Part shown: positions 44,386 through 53,000 of the stretch, one piece after another
Position numbering within the stretch: position 1 is the first letter of the stretch
Layout: every line of letters begins with the position of its first letter
Notes under the pieces: model-generated
What the model was told of the DNA's origin: nothing
What the model saw: the letters and a program-made list of their open reading frames with translations, nothing else
Database searches by the model: none
Program-made: the position numbers and the translations under genes
Assembly (NCBI GenBank): GCA_910577325.1
Contig: CAJTMR010000012.1
Coordinates: forward strand, 1 to 64,000
DNA from: an uncultured Parabacteroides sp.
Lineage (GTDB): Bacteria; Bacteroidota; Bacteroidia; Bacteroidales; Tannerellaceae
DNA length: 64,000 nt
Direction: 5' to 3'

Positions 44386-45410
44386 TGGAAATAATCATCG
44401 GACTAATCATAATCGCAATCGGCAGCTTCGGGCAGAGCAGTTCCTACGTCCCGATCAATAAAGTCAAGGATTGGAGCTGGGAAAGTTTCTGGCTCGTGCA
44501 GGGTGTTTTTGCCTGGCTCGTCTTCCCGTTCTTAGGGGCGCTGCTTGCCATTCCCGACGGGAGCAGCCTCCCGGAAGTGTGGAGTGCCGGCGGAGCTGCG
44601 GGAGCTGTCGTTTACGGAATCCTGTGGGGGATCGGCGGCCTGACCTTCGGGCTGAGCATGCGTTATTTGGGAGTTGCGCTCGGCCAAAGCATTGCGCTTG
44701 GAACGTGTGCCGGTTTCGGAACGCTTTTCCCGGCAGTTTTTGGCGGAACGGATTTGTTTCATGGCGATGGCCTGGTTCTGCTGATCGGCGTGTGTATCAC
44801 GCTTGCCGGCATCGCCGTGATCGGGTATGCCGGAAGTCTTCGTGTCCGCAATATGACCGAGGAGGAAAAGAAAGCGGCCGTAAAGGATTTTGCGTTGACG
44901 AAAGGTTTGCTTGTCGCTCTTTTGGCCGGTGTGATGAGTGCCTGCTTCAATCTGGGCCTGGAATCCGGCGCTCCGATCCTTGAGAAAGCGAAACAGTCCG
45001 GCGCAAGCGAGTTGTTCGCACTGAACCCGGTCATCCTGTTGGTGACGATCGGAGGTTTTGTCACGAACGTCTCTTATTGCCTTTTCCAGAATGTAAGGAA
45101 CAAGACGGGGAAAGATTATTTTTCCGTATCGGGCGGTACTTTGCTGAATAATGTCTTATTTTGTGCGCTGGCAGGTGTTTTGTGGTATTCGCAATTCTTC
45201 GGGCTGGGAATGGGTAAGAGCTATTTTGCCGATTCTCCGGTGATGCTGGCCTTTTCATGGAGTATCCTGATGTCGCTGAATGTGATCTTCAGCAATGTGT
45301 GGGGGATTATCCTGAAAGAGTGGGAAGGGGTTAGCCGGCAGACGATCGTCGTTTTGGTCTGCGGCATGTGTCTCCTGATATTCTCGCTTTTGCTGCCTAA
45401 TTTGATTTAA
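44385..45410 (+). CDS. rhaT: L-rhamnose/H+ symporter
   Basis: A 341-residue inner-membrane protein with about ten helices, of the RhaT group in the drug/metabolite transporter superfamily. The segments QSSSYVPINKVKDWSWESFW near residue 14, the IALGTCAGFGTLFPAVFGGT stretch near 104 and MSACFNLGLESGAPI near 185 are typical. It imports L-rhamnose freed by the rhamnosidases encoded downstream. The start codon overlaps the rhaI stop by one base. A hairpin terminator follows, which may lower expression of the genes beyond. Confidence 0.95.
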   Translation: MEIIIGLIIIAIGSFGQSSSYVPINKVKDWSWESFWLVQGVFAWLVFPFLGALLAIPDGSSLPEVWSAGGAAGAVVYGILWGIGGLTFGLSMRYLGVALGQSIALGTCAGFGTLFPAVFGGTDLFHGDGLVLLIGVCITLAGIAVIGYAGSLRVRNMTEEEKKAAVKDFALTKGLLVALLAGVMSACFNLGLESGAPILEKAKQSGASELFALNPVILLVTIGGFVTNVSYCLFQNVRNKTGKDYFSVSGGTLLNNVLFCALAGVLWYSQFFGLGMGKSYFADSPVMLAFSWSILMSLNVIFSNVWGIILKEWEGVSRQTIVVLVCGMCLLIFSLLLPNLI

Positions 45411-45430
45411 AATGATCGGGCTGCAAATGG

Positions 45431-45513
45431 ATAGGCATGGGACTTTAGTTCGATAAGCATGGAACTGGATTTCCATAGGCATGAAATTAGGATTCCATGC
45501 TTATCTGTTTTTT
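45431..45513 (+). terminator. Three-unit 22-bp tandem repeat ending in a terminator hairpin
   Basis: Three diverged 22-base units begin at 45431, 45453 and 45475, each opening with ATAGGCATG or ATAAGCATG. GATAAGCATGGAA (45452-45464) pairs exactly with TTCCATGCTTATC (45493-45505), and TGTTTTTTG follows at once, giving a rho-independent-type terminator. It sits inside the rhamnose cluster between rhaT and rhaD. Confidence 0.75.
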
Positions 45514-45574
45514 GCCGGGTGAAGAACAATTTTGAGTCGGGCGTGTGCCCCTCTAAAAAAGATATATAAGTAAA

Positions 45575-46375
45575 ATGAAAACAATCAGAAACAATGAAAA
45601 ATTGATGGCCGAGATCGGCCGTATCGCCGAAGTGGCCGGCTATCTCTGGACAAAAGGATGGGCGGAACGCAACGGCGGTAACATTTCCGTAAACCTGACC
45701 GGCCTGATGAGCGACGTTGAAAAAGCGATTCCCGCACTGGGGCCGGCTATTCCTTTGCAGGAGGCGATGACCGCCCTTGCCGGACATGTTTTCTATGTCA
45801 CCGGTACCGGAAAGCGGATGCGCTATGTGGCACAGGACCCGTTTGCCAACGGTTCCCTGATCCGTATTGCCGGAGATGGAAAAAGTTATGATATTATTGC
45901 CGAACAATTGGTTTTGCCTACTTCCGAGTTGCCTTCGCATCTGATGATGCATAATTATCTGCGTGGCCTGGGCCGTGATAACAGAGTCGTTCTGCATACG
46001 CACCCGACCGACCTGATCGGCATGACGCATTGCCGGACGTTTTTGGATTCGGAGGTCATCACCCGTACATTGTGGAGCATGATTCCCGAATGCCGTATCA
46101 TTGTCCCGAAGGGAGTCGGTATCGTTCCATACGAAATACCGGGAACCCTTGATTTGGCGCATGCCACTATCAAACAGTTGGAAAAGCACGATATGGTATT
46201 CTGGGAGAAACATGGCATTCTGGCAGTCGGCGAAGACCTGATCGAATGCTTTGATGCGATCGACACGTTAAGCAAGTCTGCCCAAATCTACTTTAGTGCA
46301 CGTATGGCTGGCTGTGAACCTGCCGGTATGACCGACAAGCAGCTGGATGATTTGGTCCCGGCTTTCGGTTTGTGA
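45575..46375 (+). CDS. rhaD: Rhamnulose-1-phosphate aldolase
   Basis: A 266-residue class II aldolase of the AraD/FucA fold that splits L-rhamnulose 1-phosphate into dihydroxyacetone phosphate and L-lactaldehyde. The zinc ligands include the HxH in VVLHTHPTDLIG near residue 140, and the GGNISVNLTG phosphate-binding segment lies near residue 34. The catalytic Glu is probably in the KGVGIVPYEIPGT region. It lies 164 bases after rhaT, beyond a terminator-like hairpin, so its level may be set separately from the upstream genes. No lactaldehyde reductase gene follows. Confidence 0.95.
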   Translation: MKTIRNNEKLMAEIGRIAEVAGYLWTKGWAERNGGNISVNLTGLMSDVEKAIPALGPAIPLQEAMTALAGHVFYVTGTGKRMRYVAQDPFANGSLIRIAGDGKSYDIIAEQLVLPTSELPSHLMMHNYLRGLGRDNRVVLHTHPTDLIGMTHCRTFLDSEVITRTLWSMIPECRIIVPKGVGIVPYEIPGTLDLAHATIKQLEKHDMVFWEKHGILAVGEDLIECFDAIDTLSKSAQIYFSARMAGCEPAGMTDKQLDDLVPAFGL

Positions 46376-46454
46376 TAGATTTATGATGATATTCCGTTGC
46401 TTTGTCTTTCACGAGAAAAGTAACGGAATATCTCTTCATGTAATACCATATACC

Positions 46455-48227
46455 ATGAAAACATTATTCATTCTTATATTTCTGTTTTTTTCCGTTTCAT
46501 TGTCCGCTCAGCAACGTGATAGCCGGGTGCGTGAGTATCTTTCTCCCACACGTATTGTCTGGCAACAGGAAAGCCGGTTGATACAGGGCGCAGAACATTT
46601 GCTTCTTCCCGGAAACGGACAATCTGATCTTGCAAATCGCTCGATCTGCAAACTGGCAAGTACTGATCGTCAACATCCTGCCATTCTTTTTGATTTCGGA
46701 AAAGAACTGCAAGGAGGTCTTCAAATAGTAACCGGCATGCCATCTTCGCACGAACCGGTTACCATTCGTGTCCGTTTCGGCGAGTCTGTCAGTGAAGCGA
46801 TGTGCGATATCGACAGAGAGAACGGAGCTACCAACGATCATGCTATGCGCGATTTTACTGTTCGCCTGCCTTGGTTGGGCGTCATGGAAGTAGGTAATTC
46901 CGGCTTCCGTTTTGTGCGCATCGACCTCTTGGACGATTCTACCGAACTGCATTTGAAGGAGATTCGCGCCATTTCTACGTTCCGCGATATTCCTTATAAA
47001 GGTTTTTTCCGTTGCAACGATGAACGGTTGAACAATATCTGGCAGGTCGGGGCTTACACCGTACATTTGAATATGCAGGAATATCTCTGGGACGGGATCA
47101 AGCGCGATCGTCTGGTTTGGGTGGGCGATCTACACCCGGAAGTAATGACCGTAAATACTGTTTTCGGTTATAATGAAGTCGTACCGAAAAGCCTCGACCT
47201 GATTCGCGATATCACGCCATTGCCCGGATGGATGAACGGGATGTGTAGCTATTCTATCTGGTGGTTGCTGATCCAGCGTGACTGGTACTATTATCAGGGT
47301 GACTTGGTTTATTTGAAGGAACAAAAAGGCTATCTGACCGGTTTGCTTCGTCTCCTGATCTCCAAAGTAGGTGAAGATGGTGTGGAGAAACTTGATGGGG
47401 GAGGACGTTTTCTCGATTGGCCGTCCAGTGAAAATCAGGTTGCCATAGATGCCGGCTTGCAAGCCTTGATGTTGCAAGCGATGAAAGCCGGAAACGAACT
47501 TTGTAAGGTGTTGGGCGAAGATGCGTTGGCGGCTGAGTGCGATGCTGTTTCTAAGAAAATGGTCAAAGCGGCTCCGAAAGTAATGAAGCCTTTCCTGAAG
47601 TCCGGTGTCGCACCGGACGCACCGGGATCGAAGCAGGCGGCTTCCTTGTTGGCTCTGGCAGGGCTGATGAAGCCTGAAGAGGCGGACCGGAAATATCTCG
47701 CGGTCAATGGAGGACATGGGTTCTCTACTTTCTATGGTTATTATATGCTTCGTGCGATGGCCGCCGCCGGCAATTATCAGGGAGCGATCGACGTGATACG
47801 CCAATTCTGGGGAGCGATGCTTGATTTGGGTGCAACCACTTTCTGGGAAGATTTCAACTTGGACTGGCTGCCTGGCGCTTCTCGCATCGACGAACCGGTT
47901 CCGGCAGGCAGGAAAGATATTCATGGCGGTTACGGGGCTTATTGCTATAAAGGTTTCCGCCATAGCCTTTGCCATGGCTGGGCTTCCGGTCCGACCTCTT
48001 GGCTGAGCGAATATGTGTTGGGGGTCCAAGTTATAGAACCGGGTTGCCGCGTTGTCCGGATTACACCTCATTTGGGTGATTTGGAGTGGGTGGAAGGAAC
48101 ATTCCCGACTCCTTATGGCGTGATCACCATCCGTCACGAAAAAGGAGCGGACGGAAAAGTCAGGAGTCGGGTCGATGCGCCGTCCGAAGTAAAAGTAGTA
48201 CGGCCGTCCGGAGTAGGGAAATATTGA
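46455..48227 (+). CDS. Alpha-L-rhamnosidase-type glycoside hydrolase (GH78-like), first
   Basis: A 590-residue exported enzyme with a signal peptide ending near SLSAQ (about residue 18). It has a short beta-rich N-terminal part and a (alpha/alpha)6 barrel; the acid-residue motif of the family is DGIKRDRLVWVGDLHPE beginning at Asp213. The length is well below that of classic multi-domain GH78 enzymes, so it is a compact form. I start it at the ATG at 46455, which opens the signal peptide. It lies 79 bases after rhaD and 59 before the second enzyme, linking rhamnose release to rhamnose catabolism. Confidence 0.85.
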   Translation: MKTLFILIFLFFSVSLSAQQRDSRVREYLSPTRIVWQQESRLIQGAEHLLLPGNGQSDLANRSICKLASTDRQHPAILFDFGKELQGGLQIVTGMPSSHEPVTIRVRFGESVSEAMCDIDRENGATNDHAMRDFTVRLPWLGVMEVGNSGFRFVRIDLLDDSTELHLKEIRAISTFRDIPYKGFFRCNDERLNNIWQVGAYTVHLNMQEYLWDGIKRDRLVWVGDLHPEVMTVNTVFGYNEVVPKSLDLIRDITPLPGWMNGMCSYSIWWLLIQRDWYYYQGDLVYLKEQKGYLTGLLRLLISKVGEDGVEKLDGGGRFLDWPSSENQVAIDAGLQALMLQAMKAGNELCKVLGEDALAAECDAVSKKMVKAAPKVMKPFLKSGVAPDAPGSKQAASLLALAGLMKPEEADRKYLAVNGGHGFSTFYGYYMLRAMAAAGNYQGAIDVIRQFWGAMLDLGATTFWEDFNLDWLPGASRIDEPVPAGRKDIHGGYGAYCYKGFRHSLCHGWASGPTSWLSEYVLGVQVIEPGCRVVRITPHLGDLEWVEGTFPTPYGVITIRHEKGADGKVRSRVDAPSEVKVVRPSGVGKY

Positions 48228-48286
48228 TGCGTATTATCATCCCGTGAAATCTACATTCATCCCTGATAAATAAGAAAATAAGAGAT

Positions 48287-50494
48287 ATGAAGAGAAGTTT
48301 TTTCCTGTTATTGCTGTTGATCGGATGTGCCGTTTCCGTCCGATCCGAATCCGGTTGGAAAGCGTGTTGGATCAATACGGAACGTTGCCAGAGTGCGACG
48401 AACACCTGGTTGGCTTTCCGTAAAACCGTTCATATAGACAAGGTCCCGCAAAGACTTACCGCTCGCATCGCTGCCGATAGCAAATATTGGCTGTGGATAA
48501 ACGGCCGCTTGGTCGTTTTCGAAGGAGGATTGAAGCGGGGATCTTCTCCATACGACACCTATTACGATCCTGTCGAGATTGCTCCCTATCTGCAAAATGG
48601 CGAGAATACGATTGCCGTGTTGGTCTGGCATTTCGGCAAAAGTGGGTTCAGCCATGTGAACAGCGGCCTGGCAGCTTTACTATTCGAAGCAATTGCTCCT
48701 GGAATCGAGATCGTTTCCGACAAGAGCTGGCAATGTGCCGTATATGATGCCTATCAGAATACGGGTGCTCCTTATCCGAATTTCCGTCTGCCGGAAAGCA
48801 ACATCCGTTTTGATGCCCGGATGGAGATGGCTGGTTGGAACCGGCCCGGCTATACGGGCTGGATGCCAAATGCCGAGATTATTTCGCCTGTCGGGGTCGC
48901 TCCTTTAGGGAAGTTGGTCGAGCGCCCGATACCTTTATGGAAAGATTATGGTCTGAAACCGTATGTCAGCGTCCGCCGGTCGGTTGCCGGCGATACGCTT
49001 TATTGCCGCTTGCCTTATAATAGCCAGGTGACTCCTTACTTGAAAGTGGAAGCTTCTGCCGGTCAGGTGATCCATATCCGGACGGACAACTATGAGGGCG
49101 GTTCCCAATACAATGTCCGCGCCGAATATGTCACCCGCGACGGCGTACAGGAATATGAGAGCTACGGCTGGATGAACGGCCACGAGATGCTGTATATCCT
49201 GCCGGAAGGGGTGAAGGTGTTGGATGTGAAATTCCGGGAGACCGGTTACGATACCGAATTTACAGGTTCGTTCAGTTGCAATGATTCGTTCATGAACGAA
49301 CTTTGGAAACGCTCGTCCCGTACCTTATATATAACGATGCGCGACAGCTATATGGACTGTCCGGACCGCGAACGGGCGCAATGGTGGGGTGACGAGGTAA
49401 ACGAATTGGGCGAGACTTTCTATGCTCTTTCTCCTTCCAGTCATAAACTGGCGCTGAAAGGCATTTACGAACTGATGAACTGGCAACGTGAAGATGGTGT
49501 GATTTTCGCTCCCGCCCCCGCAGGTAACTGGCGTAAGGAACTGCCGTTGCAAATGTTGGCTTCGGTGGGTTGGTATGGTTTCTATACCCAGTATTATTAT
49601 AGTGGCGACAGCAGTTTCGTCGCCGATATTTACGACCGCATGCACCGCTACCTGCACGAAGTATGGCAAGTCGACAAGAGCGGTCTGGTTGTCGAGCGCG
49701 ACGGAGATTGGAGCTGGGGCGACTGGGGAGAGAACATCGACATGGGGGTCTTGACAAATTGCTGGTATTATTTGGCTTTGAAAGCAGAGAAGGCTTTTGC
49801 CCTCCAACTCGGGAAAATGTCCGATGCAGATGAGATCAGCCGTATGATGTATAGTATTGAGAAATGCTTCGATACAAAGTTCTGGACCGGTTCCGCCTAT
49901 CGTTCTCCCGGCTATAAGGGAGCAACGGACGACCGTGCACAGGCAATGGCTGTCGTATCCGGTTTAGCTTGCGTTGATAAATATCCCGCCCTCGTGAAAG
50001 TCTTGAAGAAGGAATATCATGCCAGCCCCTATATGGAAAAGTATGTGCTCGAAGCCTTGTTCCAGATGAATGAGCCTGCGTTTGCTTTGGAGAGGATTAA
50101 ACAGCGTTATGCTAAAATGATGAATTATCCTGAATATACGACCTTGTTCGAAGGATGGGGAATCGGCCCGGACGGTTTCGGCGGCGGCACGATCAATCAT
50201 GCCTGGAGCGGTGGCCCGCTTACACTGCTGAGCCAGAAAGTGTGCGGCATAGAACCCACTTCTCCAGGTTTCCGCTCTTTTAAGGTCTGTCCTCAAATGG
50301 GTACGTTGACCGTGGCAGAGGCCACGGTAGACACGCATTTCGGCAAGATCGAAGTCGCGTTGAAGCGAAAAGGTAAAAAAATACAAGTAGCCCTTTCTGT
50401 CCCCGAGGGGGCGATTGCCGAAGTCCCGATCTCGCAAGGCCGGATGAAACGATTGGAGGCCGGCGAGCATTCGTTGGTCATTCCGGTACGATAA
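48287..50494 (+). CDS. Alpha-L-rhamnosidase-type glycoside hydrolase (GH78-like), second
   Basis: A 735-residue exported enzyme with signal peptide MKRSFFLLLLLIGCAVSVRS. The N-terminal part (about 25-170) has the beta-sandwich pattern of GH78 (FRKTVHIDKVPQRLTARIAA, YWLWINGRLVVFEGG). The barrel carries DCPDRERAQWWGDEVNE from Asp357, with the expected acidic residues. It is much longer than, and clearly different from, the preceding GH78-like protein, so the two probably act on different rhamnose linkages. No SusC/SusD genes are near. Confidence 0.88.
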   Translation: MKRSFFLLLLLIGCAVSVRSESGWKACWINTERCQSATNTWLAFRKTVHIDKVPQRLTARIAADSKYWLWINGRLVVFEGGLKRGSSPYDTYYDPVEIAPYLQNGENTIAVLVWHFGKSGFSHVNSGLAALLFEAIAPGIEIVSDKSWQCAVYDAYQNTGAPYPNFRLPESNIRFDARMEMAGWNRPGYTGWMPNAEIISPVGVAPLGKLVERPIPLWKDYGLKPYVSVRRSVAGDTLYCRLPYNSQVTPYLKVEASAGQVIHIRTDNYEGGSQYNVRAEYVTRDGVQEYESYGWMNGHEMLYILPEGVKVLDVKFRETGYDTEFTGSFSCNDSFMNELWKRSSRTLYITMRDSYMDCPDRERAQWWGDEVNELGETFYALSPSSHKLALKGIYELMNWQREDGVIFAPAPAGNWRKELPLQMLASVGWYGFYTQYYYSGDSSFVADIYDRMHRYLHEVWQVDKSGLVVERDGDWSWGDWGENIDMGVLTNCWYYLALKAEKAFALQLGKMSDADEISRMMYSIEKCFDTKFWTGSAYRSPGYKGATDDRAQAMAVVSGLACVDKYPALVKVLKKEYHASPYMEKYVLEALFQMNEPAFALERIKQRYAKMMNYPEYTTLFEGWGIGPDGFGGGTINHAWSGGPLTLLSQKVCGIEPTSPGFRSFKVCPQMGTLTVAEATVDTHFGKIEVALKRKGKKIQVALSVPEGAIAEVPISQGRMKRLEAGEHSLVIPVR

Positions 50495-50604
50495 TTATAG
50501 AAAGGGAGGCTGTGTCGTAATTGAGTGCGGAAGGCACAGGGGGCGAATGCCTTTTGCGATTGTGTGATGGAAGAGTGTGCAAAATGTAAATAATTTATCC
50601 CGGA

Positions 50605-50638
50605 TTTGATGGATAAACGAAGAAATAAACTATATTTG
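50605..50638 (+). promoter_or_regulatory. Promoter of the ADP-forming acyl-CoA synthetase gene
   Basis: TTTG (50605-50608) and TATATTTG (50631-50638) are 22 bases apart, close to the Bacteroidetes consensus. The implied start of transcription leaves about 30 leader bases before the ATG at 50673 and rules out the TTG at 50649. Confidence 0.65.
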
Positions 50639-50672
50639 TTCCCATTCATTGAACCAAATTGATCAAAATGTT

Positions 50673-52733
50673 ATGATTAACCGAGAATTGATTAATCCTC
50701 AAAGCATCGTAGTGGTGGGAGGATCCAATAATGTACATAAACCGGGCGGCCGTTTGGTACGTAATCTGGTGGATGGAAAGTATAAAGGTGAACTGTATGT
50801 CGTAAATGCCAAGGAAGACGATGTGCAAGGTTTGAAGTCTTATCATTCGGTGCATGATATCCCGGAGACGGAACTGGCAATTATATCTATTCCCGGTCCG
50901 GCCTGTCCCGAAGTGGTGGATGTACTTGCCAAGCAGAAGAATGTAAAAGCATTCATTGTTATCTCTGCCGGTTTTGGTGAAGAAACGCCTGAAGGTGCGG
51001 TTTTGGAAGAACGGATGCTGGAGAGTATTAACGCAGCGGGAGCTTCATTGATCGGCCCGAACTGTATCGGTGTGATGAACATGCACTATCATGGTGTTTT
51101 TACCCAGCCGATTCCCGAATTTCATGCAGATGGGGTCGATTTCATTTCCAGTTCTGGTGGTACGGCGCTTTTCATTATCGAATCGGCGTTGACAAAAGGA
51201 CTTCGTTTTTCTTCAGTCTGGTCTGTCGGTAACTCCAAGCAGATCGGAGTGGAGGAAGTGATTGAATATATGGACCGCAACTTTGACCCGGTTTTTGATT
51301 CCAAAATAAAGATGCTTTATATCGAGCAGATCAAAAATCCGGATAAGCTCTTGTATCATGCTTCTTCTTTGATTCGCAAAGGTTGTCATATCGCAGCCAT
51401 CAAAGCGGGCAGTACGGATGTTGGTAAGCGTGCCGCATCTTCCCATACAGGAGCGATTGCCAGTTCGGATTCCGCCGTGGAAGCCCTGTTTCGCAAAGCA
51501 GGTATCGTGCGTTGTTTCAGCCGTGAAGAATTGACAACTGTTGCCAGCATCTTTACATTGAAAGAAGTGAAAGGTAAGAACTGTGCGATTATCACGCATG
51601 CCGGAGGCCCCGCCGTAATGTTGGCGGATGCACTGGAAAAAGGACGGTTGAATGTTCCTAAGCTGGATGGTCCGCTCGCTGTAGAATTGAAATCCAAATT
51701 ATATCCAGGGGCTGCTGTCGGTAATCCGATAGATATCATTGGCACAGGTACACCCGAACATTTGGCCGCCGCTATTGATTTCTGTGAAAACCGTTTTGAG
51801 GATATCGACCTGATGATGGTTATTTTCGGCAGTCCGGGGTTGGTAAAATTATATGATACTTATGAAGTGCTTCATAAAAAAATGGAGGAATGCAAGAAAC
51901 CGATTTTTCCGGTATTGCCATCTATCGTAACGGCGGGGCCAGAAGTGAAAAGTTTTGTGAAGAAAGGGCATGTGAACTTTTCGGATGAAGTGACATTGGG
52001 TACAGCCCTCTCGCGTGTGTTGAATACGCCGAAGCCCATGAGCACGGATATCCAGTTGTATGGTGTCGATGTCCCCGAAGTACGCCGTATTATCGACCGG
52101 TTGCCGGGGAGCGGCTATTTGAATCCTGAAGAAGTCCGTACTTTGCTGAAAGCGGCCCAGATACCGCTGGTTGAAGAGTTCACGTCGACCGACTGCGACG
52201 AACTGGTCGCTTTTGCCAAGAGGGTGAAGTTCCCGGTTGTAGCTAAGGTTGTCGGTCCAGTACATAAAAGTGATATAGGAGGGGTCGCTCTGAATATCCG
52301 TAGTGAGGAACATTTGATTTTCGAATATGAACGGATGATGCGTTTGCCTGATGTGACGGCTGTTATGGTACAACCGATGCTGAAAGGGCAGGAGTTGTTT
52401 TTAGGAGCTAAGTATGAAGACCGTTTCGGTCATGTTGTGTTTTGTGGCCTGGGAGGTATTTTCGTAGAAGTGCTGAAAGACGTCTCTTATGGCTTGTCGC
52501 CTTTGTCGTATGACGAAACTTATTCTATGATCCGTTCTCTACGGGGGTATCCGATTATAAAGGGGACACGTGGTCAACGGGGAGTGGATGAGCGGCAGTA
52601 TGCGGATATCATAGTTCGTCTGTCCACGTTGCTCCGTTTTGCATCCGAAATCAAGGAGATGGACATCAATCCTCTTGTAGCAACCGACCGCGGACTGTTT
52701 GCCGTAGATGCACGTATACGAATTGAAAAGTGA
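50673..52733 (+). CDS. Acyl-CoA synthetase (ADP-forming), acetate-CoA ligase type
   Basis: A 686-residue single-chain enzyme that converts acyl-CoA, ADP and phosphate to the acid, CoA and ATP, a substrate-level energy step. The N-terminal CoA-binding domain opens with INPQSIVVVGGSNN, the phospho-histidine is likely in SSHTGAIASSDSAVEALFRK near residue 257, and the C-terminal ATP-grasp domain includes VAKVVGPVHKSDIGGVALNI near 530. I use the ATG at 50673 because the promoter lies just upstream. It is monocistronic with a good terminator and suits fermentative acetate or acyl-CoA disposal in an anaerobe. Confidence 0.92.
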   Translation: MINRELINPQSIVVVGGSNNVHKPGGRLVRNLVDGKYKGELYVVNAKEDDVQGLKSYHSVHDIPETELAIISIPGPACPEVVDVLAKQKNVKAFIVISAGFGEETPEGAVLEERMLESINAAGASLIGPNCIGVMNMHYHGVFTQPIPEFHADGVDFISSSGGTALFIIESALTKGLRFSSVWSVGNSKQIGVEEVIEYMDRNFDPVFDSKIKMLYIEQIKNPDKLLYHASSLIRKGCHIAAIKAGSTDVGKRAASSHTGAIASSDSAVEALFRKAGIVRCFSREELTTVASIFTLKEVKGKNCAIITHAGGPAVMLADALEKGRLNVPKLDGPLAVELKSKLYPGAAVGNPIDIIGTGTPEHLAAAIDFCENRFEDIDLMMVIFGSPGLVKLYDTYEVLHKKMEECKKPIFPVLPSIVTAGPEVKSFVKKGHVNFSDEVTLGTALSRVLNTPKPMSTDIQLYGVDVPEVRRIIDRLPGSGYLNPEEVRTLLKAAQIPLVEEFTSTDCDELVAFAKRVKFPVVAKVVGPVHKSDIGGVALNIRSEEHLIFEYERMMRLPDVTAVMVQPMLKGQELFLGAKYEDRFGHVVFCGLGGIFVEVLKDVSYGLSPLSYDETYSMIRSLRGYPIIKGTRGQRGVDERQYADIIVRLSTLLRFASEIKEMDINPLVATDRGLFAVDARIRIEK

Positions 52734-52764
52734 TGGATCTTAGATAAAGATTTGATACTAAATG

Positions 52765-52818
52765 ACCTGTATTCTGAAAGTCTTATAAAAAGCTTTTGGA
52801 ATACAGGTTATCTTTTTT
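52765..52818 (+). terminator. Hairpin terminator after the acyl-CoA synthetase gene
   Basis: ACCTGTATTC (52765-52774) pairs exactly with GAATACAGGT (52799-52808), followed by TATCTTTTTT. It lies 32 bases past the stop. Confidence 0.85.
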
Positions 52819-52936
52819 AGGGTTTAAAAATTTCCGCACGCAAATGTAGTTATTTACCAAATAAGGATAATAAAAAATAGTTGTAAAACATCTAAAATTA
52901 TTTAACCATACATGCAAATGCGACCTTTAAATAGCA

Positions 52937-52944
52937 TATATTTG
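52937..52944 (+). promoter_or_regulatory. Promoter -7 element for ppdK
   Basis: TATATTTG matches TAnnTTTG, 57 bases before the ATG at 53001; no clear -33 box. Confidence 0.55.
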
Positions 52945-53000
52945 CAGTATTGCAATCTGGAGATAGCAAAACTAAAATCTAAAATTAAATACTGTTGAAT

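Noticed and set aside
47130..48137. 335-codon minus-strand frame opposite the first GH78-like gene
   Set aside because: Antisense shadow; basic, motif-free translation.
52995..53000. TTG start for ppdK two codons before the ATG
   Set aside because: The ATG at 53001 gives the usual family N terminus; rare start unnecessary.
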